Shown: in pieces, positions 48,525 through 60,341 of the stretch
Layout: the number at the start of each line of letters is the position of its first letter
Numbering within the stretch: position 1 is the first letter of the stretch
Source of the DNA: Ulva prolifera
Taxonomy: Eukaryota > Chlorophyta > Ulvophyceae > Ulvales > Ulvaceae
Direction: 5' to 3'
Assembly (NCBI GenBank): GCA_023078555.1
Contig: CM041196.1
Span: forward strand, 6,769,985-6,833,984
Length of the DNA: 64,000 nucleotides
Made by a program: the position numbers and the translations under genes
The notes under the pieces: model-generated
Told to the model about the DNA's origin: nothing
The model's database searches: none
The model's input: only the letters and a program-made list of their open reading frames with translations

Positions 48525-50572
48525 ATGGCAGACGTACGACAAGGCCATGTCCAGGTAAGGCGTCGTGATTTGTGTACTGGTGATCTACGATGTCCGACTC
48601 AGATGGAAACGAATGTACTGTTTGCAGACCAGAGCCATAAAAACAGAAGTCATTGCGGCTGAACTTCGATCGGTGAGTGCTTTGAAGCTGCTGTAGGGAC
48701 ACTCACCGTTGTTGTCTATCCTGTTTTAAACGCCACAACTTTTGCAGACTGAGGGCCATCACGAGCGACAAATGAGCTACAAAGCCCGTGTGAAGGTGTG
48801 CGAAGCTGATGTTCCCGAGTTGTTAGCGTCCGACAAAATCCCCGTCAGCGGGGCGCTGCGCTGGTCGCCAGCTTTGGCTGTCCTTGCTTGCTGTGCTGTT
48901 GCAATGCCTTGGCTGAAATGTACAGGTATTGAGAAATCACAAGACTGGGGAGGTCGATTCCTGTGTGACCAAAGATGGGCACGAAGTCTTGCGGACCGTA
49001 TGTGGAGATCCCCCAAACGTCGACGTATACCACTTCGAAACATCAGGGATTGTTGGAAACGGGTCCTTCGGGGTGGTTTTTGAAGCAAAGTGCCTGGAAA
49101 CGGCCGAGACGGTGAGCAGCTGCAGTCCTTGTACGCGCAGAAATGGCACTGTTGATATTTCACTGAGAGCTCGATGAGCTTGAGCTCCCGATTTGTAGGT
49201 AGCGATAAAGAAGGTTTTGCAAGATAAGCGCTTCAAAAATCGCGAGCTTCAGATAATTCGCATCATGGATCATCCAAGTGTGGTCATGTTGAAGCACTGT
49301 TTTTTCTCTGTGACAGAGAAGGATGAGCGATTCCTACACCTCGTGCTGGAGTTCATCCCTAGTACAGTATACAAGTGCGTATTACCTGGCATGTTGCTTT
49401 GAGGAAACGGGTAGCTGGGGAAATCGAGCTGTGACAACCTGTGCTCTGATTGTAGGGTTTGCAAGGACTACACCCGCTCCAATCGGTGCATGCCGATGCA
49501 GCTGGTCAAAGTCTACGGCTTTCAAATGTGCCGTGCCATCGCTTATATCCATGCCCTCGGAGTCTGCCATCGTGACATCAAGCCGCAGAATCTCCTGGTA
49601 GACCCCGCTAGCCATGTGCTGAAGTTGTGCGATTTTGGAAGTGCCAAGATGCTTGCACCAGGCGAGTCAAACATCGCATATATCTGTTCGCGATACTACC
49701 GCGCACCTGAACTGATATTCGGTGCCACCGAGTACACGTCAGCTATCGATATTTGGAGCGTTGGCTGTGTGCTGGCAGAGCTCATCATAGGCCGTCCGCT
49801 CTTTGCTGGTGAATCTGGAGTTGATCAGCTTGTTGAGATCATCAAGGTGTGAACCCTCCTACACTTGTCGCCAAAGATTGCATGCTGTGATAGCAGTCGG
49901 CTTGCACTATACATGTAATAGCCAACGTGCCAAGGTGACAGCGGTGCTTGTTGTTATTCAAGTTTGCCGCAACAACATGCAAAGAGCCAAATGTTATGGA
50001 AAGTTTGAAGCCTGCATTGCTGGTGCAGGTGCTAGGAACACCATCAAAGGAAGATATCCTAGGCATGAATCCTAACTACAATGAATTCCGCTTTCCTCAA
50101 ATCAAGTCGCACCCATGGAGCAAAGTGTTTGATGCAACGGTCGATGCTGACGCCATTGACCTGGTTTCATGCTTCCTGAAATATGCACCGACAGAACGCC
50201 GGACAGGCCTGGATGCTCTTGGCCATCCATTTTTCTCAGAGATTCTGCAACCTGGCTGCACGCTTCCAGATGGTGCGCCATTGCCTTGATGTCACTGGAC
50301 GTAGCAATTGGTACGAAGTGGCGGTGTTATTGGACTGTGCAACATCCATTTCTGGTCAGTTCTGTATGCTTTGATGTGTATTGCATGGGCATGTGAAGGT
50401 GTACTTTGTGGGTGACATTCTTCTGTGTTGTGCAGGCAAGCCTCTTCCACCACTGACAAACTGGATACCAGGTGAACTTGCTGACGCTTCTCCGGAGCTA
50501 TTACAGGCGCTGCATGTGCCTGCCAGCCATGAGGCGGTCACTGGCCACCTCCCAAAACCAACATCCTTGTGA
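48525..50572 (+). CDS. GSK3: GSK3/shaggy-type protein kinase
   Basis: Eight exons fit in phase: 48525-48554, 48628-48672, 48748-48795, 48926-49111, 49199-49374, 49456-49846, 50029-50272 and 50436-50572, giving 418 residues. Kinase motifs: Gly-loop [30 protein letters not shown] (catalytic Lys and the Arg that binds primed phosphate), [18 protein letters not shown], the activation-loop [11 protein letters not shown] with the regulatory Tyr, [15 protein letters not shown] and [18 protein letters not shown]. These are diagnostic for GSK3, a Ser/Thr kinase for pre-phosphorylated substrates in brassinosteroid/Wnt-type signalling, metabolism and, in Chlamydomonas, flagellar length control. The first three exons are only 30, 45 and 48 bp and encode a non-conserved N-terminus; they are less certain than the rest. 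Several donors here are GTAAGG/GTGAGT, unlike the GTGCG type. Confidence 0.95.
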
Positions 50573-51324
50573 TGTTGTGGATGACCGTATGATTTGCATG
50601 CTGTGACGTTTGACATCCCACCGCATTCAGGGGGAACGGTGTGATGGTAAATGACATAGTGCATGATTGTTTGGCGCCGTGGTCGCATTTCAAACCATTG
50701 TGCTAAGGCACTTGTGTTGCAGTTTGTTTCCGGTTGTTCGGGCAATGCCGTACAGGCCTTTTTGAGTATCGGCTTGTTTGCCTGCTGATGGGATCATCAT
50801 GTACCTCTTCGAGTCGGAAGTAACGTGATCCAGATAGTTCTCCTGTCTGTCAGCGGTGAGATACTGGCGATAAAGGGCTGGCTCGTGGTAATACCGCATT
50901 GGCCGTAACTACTGATGTGAGTGCCGTGACTGACAACGCGGTCTGATTTGTGGCCATTTCTCGAGCTGCTACAACCGAGGTCCACATGCCGTCGGGGAAG
51001 TGTGTGCTCTTGCGCTGGGTTCAGCCTCGTGTACATGTGCCAAAGTAGTTCATTCATGTTATGGAATGCCAATCTCCATTCACTCTTATCTGATCCCTTG
51101 ATTATCATTAGGTGCAAATTGCTCGGAAGTATGCACCACCTCTATTCGTTGTGTCTGGCTCTTGCTGTGGACGCTGTGTTTGGCCCCAGCTTGAGTGGTC
51201 GATTGGAAAAGCCGCCCAGGAAAGTGCATGTTTAATTTCATGGTGCTGGCATTCAGTTGTTTCGCGGAGCCTGTTCTTCGTTTTGTGCAGTGCTGTAAGA
51301 TTCTCTCGCTTGTAATTTAACTGT
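50573..51324. other. Intergenic stretch after GSK3
   Basis: The GSK3 3' region, with no recognisable gene. Confidence 0.5.
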
Positions 51325-52068
51325 GTACCGTAATGAATGTAAAGGTTCGTTGGAATCGCTCTGTCCGTCCAGATCCCAGAGCGACGAAATTAATGCGCAG
51401 TCCTGTCCCGTAGACGGCTGCAGCGACAAAACTGACTAAAACTGTTTCGCGATGTCCTGGGCTCCTCTTCGCTGGCGCGACGAAGTGCCAAACAATAAGT
51501 AATGTCCTGGATTTTGCAACTACGATACGACGGCGGCAGTGTAAATAATGAAAGACATGTGTCCCGCATGCTCAGGGCAGCTGGTGCTTGGCGACGTTGT
51601 AAGCTGACGCAAGCTGCTGTGTTGCACATCCATCACAGGCCCTGTCAACCGCGTCTGTGCGCTCTCGCGCTGCCTGTGCAGCTACTTACTCGAGATCATT
51701 GGCGTCAAATTTCTTAAAGTAGCCAGTAATTAATTTCGGTACCTTCCGAACTGCTTCGTCGTCTGATGTGACATCAAGGCATTCACTAGACTCGCTCATA
51801 GTATTTACAATACAGTAAACGGAAGAATTCGCTCATAGTGAGTGCGTAAAGCTCAACAGCGCATTGACAAGCCACGTGAGGCCGGTGCGACGAATGCTAA
51901 AAGAAGTAAAGTGGCTTGTCCAGTCCCGCAATACATGCGCGTGACTAACTGCAAAACAATGCAGGTCATTCGCCTGTCGCCAAAATCGAAGGGCCCGAAA
52001 TTAAAAACAACGGTTCTCGCGTCTTGTCCCACGTAGAGCCGCAACGAACCTTTACATTCATTTGGTAC
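51325..52068. mobile_element. MITE-like element with terminal inverted repeats
   Basis: The ends carry a perfect 21-bp inverted repeat (51332-51352 and 52042-52062; outer part AATGAATGTAAAGG). With one small gap it extends to GTACC at 51325 and GGTAC at 52068. The interior has no transposase and no long frame; a 64-codon frame at 51842 is the largest on the plus strand. The 9-mer CGAAATTAA occurs near both ends in the same orientation, and its complement lies near 51730. Size (about 740 bp), TIRs and lack of coding capacity suggest a non-autonomous DNA transposon. I cannot identify the superfamily; a target-site duplication is not obvious. Confidence 0.55.
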
Positions 52069-52295
52069 GTGCGGCCGGCCACGCCAGCGTTTCGGGAGAA
52101 CGACATGCAGACGACTGGCCGCATGCGTCCGGTGCCTACTTTCACGAAACTTGCCCGTTCTGTATTCCACGCACTGGATTAGCTGCCCCACAGCGAAAGT
52201 ATGCTGGAAGACGCCCCTGTTGCCAAAGAGGCTGTGTGGCACTATGGTATGGCGTAGCGGTTGTGCGCGGTTGGATTAGCATCCTTAAACCAGTC

Positions 52296-53195
52296 ATGGA
52301 GTTACTGCTGATAGCAGGGAGCATCGCTGTGCTCCTTGCTGCTCTGACAATCTATTTTCTGCGCCCACAAACCTTTCTCCAGCCTGATCGGTTCAAAGCT
52401 GCCAAATTAGTGGAGAAAGAGACCATCACGCACAACACGAAGCGCTTCCGTTTCGAGCTACCTTCAGGCAAGAGACTGGGATTGCCTGTTGGGCAACACA
52501 TATCGTTTCAATATACCGATGCTCGTGGCTCTCCGGTGATGCGATCTTACACTCCGGTGACGGGTGATGAGACACTGCACTACGTCGATTTCGTCATCAA
52601 GGTGTACCCACAAGGCAAGATGTCCCAGCATGTAGATGGTCTGGCAATCAATGATACCATCCTCATGCGTGGGCCGAAAGGTACTTTCAAGTACGCGACG
52701 AACATGAAGAAGCGAATAGGTATGCGAGACGCAGTGCCTACATTGACTTGCATGCCAATCGCGATTAACACATTACTGGCCATTTCACCGCACCGCACAC
52801 AGCGATGCTTGCATGTAGGGATGATTGCTGGAGGGACCGGGATCACGCCGATGTACCAAGTGACCAAAGAGATTCTTCGCAACCCGGAGGACAGCACTGA
52901 AGTATCGCTGGTGTTTGGTAACATTTCTGCGCAGGATATCATTCTTAAAGATGAGCTAGATGAGCTACAACGTAATCATTCGGAGCAATTGCACATTTAC
53001 TATGTGCTTGATTCACCACCAGAGGGGTGGACGGGTGGTGTGGGTTATGTGACGGAAGACATCATCCGACAGCATTGTCCTGCGCCTTCACAAGATTCCA
53101 TGCTATTATTTTGTGGTCCAAGGCCTATGGTCAAAGCCCTTGAAGGCGTGGCAGCCACAGTTGGCTTCACAAAAGACCAGCGACACAGTTTCTAG
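52296..53195 (+). CDS. CBR1: NADH-cytochrome b5 reductase
   Basis: Two exons, 52296-52719 and 52819-53195, give 266 residues. The N-terminus is one hydrophobic anchor (LLIAGSIAVLLAALTIYFL, residues 4-22). The FAD domain shows GLPVGQHISF and RSYTPVTGDE (the RxYTPV flavin-binding motif). The NADH domain has GMIAGGTGITPMYQV, LVFGN and the closing LFCGPRPM. It transfers electrons from NADH to cytochrome b5 for fatty-acid desaturation and sterol steps at the ER or outer mitochondrial membrane. The 99-bp intron (GTATGC...TGTAG) has a length divisible by three and no stop, so retention would insert 33 residues just before the NADH glycine motif. I call it an intron because GMIAGGTG should follow KRI directly. 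The gene is convergent with SEC63. Confidence 0.92.
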   Translation: MELLLIAGSIAVLLAALTIYFLRPQTFLQPDRFKAAKLVEKETITHNTKRFRFELPSGKRLGLPVGQHISFQYTDARGSPVMRSYTPVTGDETLHYVDFVIKVYPQGKMSQHVDGLAINDTILMRGPKGTFKYATNMKKRIGMRDAVPTLTCMPIAINTLLAISPHRTQRCLHVGMIAGGTGITPMYQVTKEILRNPEDSTEVSLVFGNISAQDIILKDELDELQRNHSEQLHIYYVLDSPPEGWTGGVGYVTEDIIRQHCPAPSQDSMLLFCGPRPMVKALEGVAATVGFTKDQRHSF

Positions 53196-53547
53196 CATCT
53201 CTCTACTTGCTCCACCCGTCAGAACATCGTAAGCACTATGCGCAATGGTAATTGTTTGAATGTTTGGCTTCGTAAGGCCACAGTCGGTAAGAATGAACTT
53301 CTCCCAGGAATGAAAGAGAGTGCAACAGGGTTACAATCATTCCCAGAACATTGCTACCCTGCTTTGCAACGCAAGCTGCACCGATCTGCGTTTCCTCCTG
53401 TACCGTACAGACGGAGTTGTACACGAGTTCACAGCTGAGGCCAGCCTACGAGATGACATAACACTGACATGCAATGCTGCCAACATCGATGCAGCAGCAC
53501 TGTAACAGGATCTATGGGGCAGGCACAACCGTCTGTTCTACACCTAC
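53196..53547. other. Convergent 3' intergenic region
   Basis: This lies between the stops of CBR1 and SEC63. I see nothing beyond presumed 3' untranslated regions. Confidence 0.5.
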
Positions 53548-54066
53548 TTAAACCTTTTTCTTCGACTCAGGCTTCTTTGTCGATGTTGCGCTGTCCTCCT
53601 CGGCCTCCTCTGGCTCCTCATCATGGCTGATGTCTGTTCCAGTCTCGTCCGAGTCCCAGCCTTCAGAGTCATCATCGTCTGACTCGTCGTCTTCGCTCTC
53701 ACCGTCATCGACCTGCGTCACAGAAAACTCACTAGGGTGCACATCCGAGCTGCTTAACAGCATGTCCCGCCACCTGTATCAATCAGCCCAGCAACCCACA
53801 CAAGCTGCCTCCGCCCTCACAAATGGTGCACCGATGCACAACATGCACTCTGTGTGGACTGCACTGCACACCGCCACTGCAGGATGGGCCGCTTTTGGTT
53901 TATCCTTATCCTACACAGACGGTTTTGAAGCCAGCAGAGCTGAGGCTGAGATGCAGCCAGCCGTGAAACCTGGCCCAGCGCCCTCCAGGCCTTTGCTCCA
54001 CCGAGGCAGCTGCTGCGGTGAAGCCCATACGCCAGGTCAGCACGCCGCGGCGATGGGAGAGAGAGC

Positions 54067-54097
<31 letters not shown>

Positions 54098-57000
54098 CTC
54101 ATCAGGGTCGAGGAAGGACTGCGCCTGCTTTGCATCCTTGCCACGCAGCGGCCCCTTGCCGGCCTTCTCGGCGGCCGTCTGCTTAAGGACGGTGAAGTTC
54201 ACGGGCGCCGACGCATTGCACGCAAGCCAGCACGACGGCATGACCGCGAGCGTCAGCTTGAACTTCCCAACCTCCTGGAGCATGAACTTGAACTCCAGCT
54301 TCTGCCCGATCGGCTCTGGCTCCTCCGCCTCGGTGCCCTCCGCTACACGCCACGCCACCTGTCGCCACCACAGTCGCCCCTTCCTGACCACGATGGTACA
54401 CACCCCACACACACTGTCGATTCAACAGCTCGGCTACGGCAGACAGCACGGATACACGCTGTGGCGCACCCGGGCGCTACCTACACTAGTAACACGACGG
54501 AAAAACGCCTACAAACCCCCTTGCGTGTGGGCCCTGACACCACACAATGCAGTGCCCGTCGACCAGCCTCGCCGGCAGGCGTGACCGGGCCGCTGTCAGG
54601 CACATGCGACGGGGCGCGCACCGTCGGCGGCGGTGCCATTGGTGCCGTTGGTGGCGGGGGCAGCGGTGGACGTGGAGTCACCGGACGGCGCGGGGCCACC
54701 CCCCGGCGCCCACATGCAGCCGAGGCGGCTGTAGTGCTGCACTCCGGCCTTCTCTGCGTCGGCGAAATTGGGCATCACGTGGCCCCATGTGCTTGGCGTC
54801 TCCACGCGCTGGTTCGTCAGGAACGCACTCCTGCACACACACGCTGAGCGTCGCCGCCGCTGGTGCTGAGCATGCATGCCCGCATCAGAGCAGCCTGGAC
54901 ACCGCGCGTTCATGCAGTCTGAGCAGAACGAGACGGCGCAGCCGTGCACGGTCGTGCCGAGCGGCACCGGCCTCGAAACCATGGCGCACCAGCATGCACA
55001 CAGCGGCGAGCGCATGCGCTGAGAGCGTAGCACGCGTCGGCACGCCGGGCGGGCCACAGAGGCGCACCACTTCTCCGTGACGGGGTGGGGGAAGCGGGGG
55101 GTGAAGGCCTGGACGCCGGCGGCGCGGGGGCGGGCGGGGGGGACGCCCCCGAGAGCGGCGTGCTGCGGCCGCGTGATCGCGACCCATGCATGCACCGTCA
55201 GCAAGTCGCCCTCCTTGATGTCCTCCTCCTCCTCGACAAAGGCACGCACCGCCGTGATGTGGAGGTGGGGCATCGCGAGCAGCATCTTGCGCACCTCTGC
55301 GATGTCAGTGGCCGTGACGCCGGCTGCCAGCAGCGCCGCGTCGCGTTCTGCCGCGGACAGCGCCGTCAGGTCCTGCAGGCGCGGCGAGGGTCTCATGCAT
55401 CAGCATGACGGCACTGTGCGGCACTGTGCGGCACACATGCACACATCACCAGCACCCAAATCGCGCAGGCGTGCACGACAAGACACCGCAGGCTCGCAGT
55501 GTTTGACGTTGCATGTGGTGGCACCACCACCCGTCCATCAGCTCAAATGACATGAGTTTCACATCACGCAGAGCGCGCAAAGCAGGGGGGAGGCCAACCT
55601 GGAGGGAGCGGATGCGGGCGTTCTTGTCGAGGTTGCGTACAGCGTCGCCGTCGACCCCAGGCAGCTGCAGGAGCGACGCCGCGGCCTCGCCGACGGCGGC
55701 CTTCTTCTTCTTCTTGTCCTCCGCCGCCGGCACGAGCACCTCCGGGCGCACCTGCTGCACCACGCACTGCTGGAACTGCATCGCCGCCTCCGCCGGCAGG
55801 AACCACCCCTGCAGCACACGCCCGCTCTCGAGGCTCTGCTGGCACGGCATGCGCAGCACGGCCGCACCCGGGCCGCACCGGGGGCACCCTAGGGGCCCGA
55901 GGTGACAGCCAGGTGTGGCGGGGAATGGAGTAGATGATAGCTGGGCCAGGGTGGTCATCGTGGCGCTGGTGCAGCCGCACAGAGCGTGCATGCATGGCCA
56001 GGGAGCGAGCTCGCGAGCCCGCTGATTGCTCCGCGCAGTAGTGAATATGAGAGCAGCCCAGCGAAGCCCGAGGCAGGCGGGCAGGAGTGCGTGTTGCTGG
56101 CCACACATCACAATGCCTGGCTCAAAGCAGAACCAACATGCCAGGATGTATCCGTGCCGCAAGCGCACAGTCGATCGTGCCGGCACCAGGGGCTGCGGGC
56201 ACGTCACGTCGCTAAACTCCATGCTAAGCAGGGAGGGGGGTGCGCACGCGGCGGAAGCGATTGCGCGGCACGCACGCCGCCTTCACAAACTCCTCGCACA
56301 TGATCGGCACGAGGCGCAGCGTCTCGGCGAGGTCCTTGCGCAGCTCCGGCGGCACGATGGCATCATTGCGGTCAAGGTACGCGACGAGCAGGAGGTACGT
56401 GCGCAGCATCTCAGGGTGCCACCACTTGGGCAGCCGCGTCGTGTCGTACTGTCGCGACGCAGCCTGCGTCAGCGCCCGAACCGCCCCCGACTGCACCGCC
56501 ACACGTGATCAGTTCTGGGCTCCACGCGACCAGTGGCCACCACAGGAGGTGTCGATATGTGACAGCGCATCGCATCGTTCAGGCAGCTGCAGCTGTGACA
56601 GCGCGGACAGCGCATGCATTGCCGCATTCGGTCACTCGGGCAGCAGGAGGAGCCCCAGTGCCACGTGGGCCCAGACGAGGCGGTCCCCTGACACTGCGGC
56701 ATGCATGCACACGGTGCATCTGTGGCAGCGCCGCCCCCGCTGAAGCGTATGCATTGCAGCCTCCATACACAATGGCAAGGCAGCAGCACGGCCAGCGGCG
56801 CAGCCGGGGCGACATGGCAGAACACCGCAGTGCGGCTGGGAAGGGATCCCTGTGGGCCTGTTCAGCCTGCAGATGGGCAGCAATGCATGGGTGGTCAGAG
56901 GGGGTGCGGCACCGTGGCGGGTGTGATGGGGATGCGGACAAACTCCTTCGCCGGCACAATCGCCTCGTACATCTTCGGCACCCGCAGCATCTCCTTCACG

Positions 57001-58388
57001 CCGAAGCGATGGTACAGCACGAGCGTCTCCTCCATGACCTTGTTCGCGCCGACGTAGCGGTCGGCGTTGTTGAGGTAGTATGCGATCACAAGAATCGGCA
57101 CCGCGAGGCCGACAAACACGAGCGCGAGCAACACCAGCGGCGCCGTCTTGCCGCTCGCAAAGATCCACTCCGGCAGCGCGACGCCGATGCTCATGCCCTG
57201 CAATGGGTCTTAGGGACTGGAGTGTGGGGTGGCTGATGGGGTGGAGGGGGTGTGCATGCATATGTCAGGAGGCAGTCGAGGGGCACGGGTGTCAGCATGC
57301 TCTGATGGGAGAGATTAGGGATGCGCACAAGAGGTGTGAGCGCATGGCAGGACTGCCTATGATCACACCAGCAGCCTTGATCTGGAGACTGGTCTCGCGC
57401 GTGTTGTTTCGGCTCACAGTGTACAACAGCAAGCGTCATTCTGGTGTTCGTTTGTCATATGATACCCAGAGGGGCAGAATCCATGCGAACATACAGCGCA
57501 TACCGTGCTGAGTTGTGCTCACACCTGGGGACCATCGGGGTGGCCGTGCTTGAGCCAGTTCTCGCGGGCTGTTTCATCTGTCAGAGCATTTTTGGCTTTG
57601 GTGATGTCGTCGAAGATCTTGGATGCATGCACCTTTGCCTCCTCGCCTTTCTGCTTGTCGGGATGCCACACAATCGCGAGCTTCTTGTAGACTTTGTTGA
57701 CCGTTTCCTCTGTCGCATCCTCAGGAATTCCCAGGATTGTGAAAGGGTTGAACGGCTCACTCTCAATTGCAACGCTGGAGATATAGACACCCAGGAAGAT
57801 CACCAAGGCCCACAGAAGGACGAGAGCCACATTAAACCCGTTAACGTATGCACCGATGCGCTTGGCGAGAGACGGGCGGGCCGACTGATCCTGCAAACGC
57901 GCGGGCTTGACCCGATTCCGCTGCGTTCACATGTCAAGCAGAATTCAAGATCTATCCTGGACCAAGCAGTGGTCACGATGCTGCACCAGCTCTAAATGTA
58001 GCTGCTGTAAACTATCAATGATTCTGGTGCTGCTATTTCTCAAGCAGATTCCAAGCAGCGGTCATGCCGTAAGAACTTGTCGCTGCGACTTACTTCGCAA
58101 GTGGCACACTTGCCGAAAGCCACGCTCGACCTATCATGAACTACACTGATATATATATTGAGTGCTTTGCTCCTAAGTTTGTCCGCCTGGTGATCACGGT
58201 CTGAGCAAGCACAGCGTGACCATCTGAGCTCGCACCTTCCGCCATGGCTGCACCACGTCAATCTTTGCTCCGCCCCCAGCGCAAATTCGCCATAGCGTAG
58301 CAGGGATCAGAAACAATAACAGAAATGCAAAACTGAAGATGGCAAACAGTTGAGCATCTCCTGAACTTGTGCCATCGTCGTCGCTCAT
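53548..58388 (-). CDS. SEC63: Translocation protein SEC63 (ERdj2 type)
   Basis: Exons placed in phase: 58236-58388, 57525-57890, 56913-57197, 56248-56490, 55599-55808 and 55068-55372; then 54098-54358 and 53548-53712. At least one exon between 54359 and 55067 (containing a frame like WCAMVSRPVPLGTTVHG) is not fixed. Order: lumenal N-terminus, membrane helix FAIFSFAFLLLFLIPATLW, second helix ALVLLWALVIFLGVYISSV, J domain with FTILGIPEDA, IVWHPDK (the HPD motif) and HGHPDGPQGMSIGVALPEW, third helix LVLLALVFVGLAVPILVIAY, then the Sec63/Brl region (LLQLPGVDGDAVRNL, ITRPQHAALGG) and a long acidic C-tail (DGESEDDESDDDDSEGWDSD). SEC63 sits in the ER membrane, recruits lumenal BiP through its J domain and works with the Sec61 channel in protein import. 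The gene is divergent from the TTC33-like gene. The 56913 donor (GTGCCG) is the weakest call. Confidence 0.92.
54067..54094. repeat. Poly-G tract (28 bp) at a SEC63 intron start
   Basis: On the coding (minus) strand this is a C run starting right after the GAG/GTGC donor at 54097, so the intron begins GTG followed by about 29 C (the C of the donor context plus the run). Confidence 0.9.
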
Positions 58389-58901
58389 TGCGAAGCTGAA
58401 AGTTAGATGCCAACGGACAGAGATACGGTAACGATTTCACGTTACGTCCTAAGGCAGCCTGTGTTCATGCCAGCCGCTGAAGATGTACACACAACAGCGA
58501 ATTTTGTAGTCAAGACACGAGACGCCGGCTTGCTATGGCGAATGTGTGCACGGTAGCAGCCTGCAACCTTGAACAGCCTACAATTTGAGGCATGTGCTGG
58601 GATTGATGCCGTGCGCAAATGCTGTCCCACGTCCACGACGTTGTCGCACGTTCGCTCAGCATGCATGCTGTCACAGCGCGTGCAGGTATGGTGCCAGTGG
58701 ATCGCACAGTCTGAAACAGTGATGTAAAGCACAATTTGCAATGCGCTCCTTGCGTGCACGAGGATGACAAGAAGAAGTGAAAAGTTGCATAGCTTTGGGG
58801 GCTTCGTGCGACGCTTGTCGCTGCTGCGAAATGAATTCACCTGGTGAACTCATGTAGTTCGCACGCATGATCATCGGCCACGCGTCGCATAAAAGGAAAC
58901 A
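58389..58901. promoter_or_regulatory. Divergent intergenic region SEC63 / TTC33-like
   Basis: About 510 bp between two divergent start codons, likely containing both promoters. No specific motif is assignable. Part may be an upstream exon of the TTC33-like gene. Confidence 0.35.
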
Positions 58902-59795
58902 GTGTTTGCAAAGTGCCGAACTTCCATGTGGAGCAGGGAGGACGCAAGCTCTGCGCAAGGGCATCCGCGTGCCGGATGGACATCGGTCTCGCTCGCGCTG
59001 GAGCCATCCAATAAACGGAAAGCAGACAAAGGCGAAGAAGCAGCCACCAGGAAGAACGTGAAACAATCTGTGTTTGGGGTGATTGAGGACCAAGATGGAG
59101 ATCAGGTGAGCGCGCAGGGCCGAGACTCGTGCTTCTCGCACCGGCAATGGGCAGCCGGCAGCACAGTGACGCCATTGTGGTATAGGGAAGGGCACGAGCG
59201 CAAGCGCAAAGATTAGTATGTGAAGGGAGTGATGCAGCCGTGTCTGGGGACAGTAAGACAGCCCTGGCAAAGTTTGATCAAGCACTGTTTTTCGATCCTG
59301 AAAATGCAAAATGTCATGAAATGAAAGCCCAGGTGTGAAGTCCCCGAGGCATAACTGTTCACAGCATGTGCCAGGCACACGAGGCCTTGCATTGGCAGCA
59401 GAGCCTTGACAGCTTGCACTCTTGATGCTGCAGATGTTGAACAGCTCTGGAAGGACATGGGATGCAGTGCAAGCAGCAACCACAGCGACCAAATTGCGCC
59501 CGGAATGGTCAGAGGCGTGGGTCACACTGGCGCAGTGCCAGGTTCGACATTAGCCCAATCTCAAATGGTACCCAAGCAATACAGCATCTATGGCAAGAGG
59601 TTGTATATGCAGGGCAATCTCGGGGAGCCTGAGCTGGCGCTAGCAAGTCTTGCAAAGGCCCGTGAAGCAGCCAGTGATCCAAGCATTCTCCTTGCTGAAT
59701 CTGGACAGTGGGAACAGCTTTCAGCAGCACGGAAATCTGATCAATCGGCTCAGCCGACACGCGTAAACGTAGTTGATGCTGATAAGTCAGATTAG
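58902..59795 (+). CDS. TTC33: Tetratricopeptide repeat protein, TTC33-like
   Basis: Four exons join in phase 0: 58902-59105, 59186-59332, 59434-59541 and 59613-59795, giving 213 residues. After a basic N-terminus (SNKRKADKGEEAATRKNVKQ) come three TPR units, roughly one per exon: EGSDAAVSGDSKTALAKFDQ with ALFFDPENAKCHEMKAQ; SSGRTWDAVQAATTATKLRP with WSEAWVTLAQCQ; and GNLGEPELALASLAKAREAA. The order, the YEMK-like HEMKAQ, and the W-x-x-L-x-x-AQ pattern of the second unit resemble animal TTC33, a small TPR protein of poorly known function. TPRs mediate protein-protein binding. The N-terminal 40 residues may belong partly to a 5' untranslated region, since conserved sequence starts late in exon 1. 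Confidence 0.7.
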
Positions 59796-60341
59796 GTGTC
59801 AGCATTGACACATGGAGCATGTACATCCCTCCGCAGGGAAAATGGCGAATTCATTGCCTGGCGTCGTTGAGCTAGGAACCGGGCAGCCGTTGCCGGTTGT
59901 TGTGAGCACAATGATACCAGGGACATGTACACCAGTGCCTCTGAATGCTCTCAGAAGGGAAATTGCAACAGCCTCCGGAGGCCCGAAAGCAGGTGCCATG
60001 TCTGAATCCACAGCCAGCATTCTCGTTGTCATCCCCATGACAGCACAGTCGCAGATGCACATGCGGCACATATCGCCATCTCCACGTACTTGTGACACGC
60101 ACCAAGCTGCTGTAGCATGCACGTCCATGTTTGGCGAGGCACGCTGTCGAATTCCGCGCTCGCAGGCAGGCAAAGCATTGTTGCAGCATCGTGTCACCAC
60201 GCCACTCCCAAAAACAAGACGCCACCACAAACACTAGTACAAGTAGCAAGCGACCTTGCGTAGACCACCACCACTGCGCTCACCCCCGCACTTGACATAC
60301 AGCATGTGCCACTTGCGCCCAGGCCCTGCCATCCAGACGTC
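59796..60341. other. Convergent 3' intergenic region
   Basis: This lies between the TTC33-like stop (plus) and the last CPC1 exon I can place (minus). A 141-codon plus frame at 59812-60237 has a conserved-looking start but no recognisable domain and is mirrored by an open minus frame. Confidence 0.4.

Noticed and set aside
53630-54847. 405-codon plus-strand open frame
   Set aside because: It is antisense to phased SEC63 exons and runs through the poly-G tract; its composition is a mirror of the GC-rich exons.
54359-55067. Completing SEC63 by joining 55068 directly to 54358
   Set aside because: Reading phase does not allow it; at least one further exon is required and I could not fix its borders.
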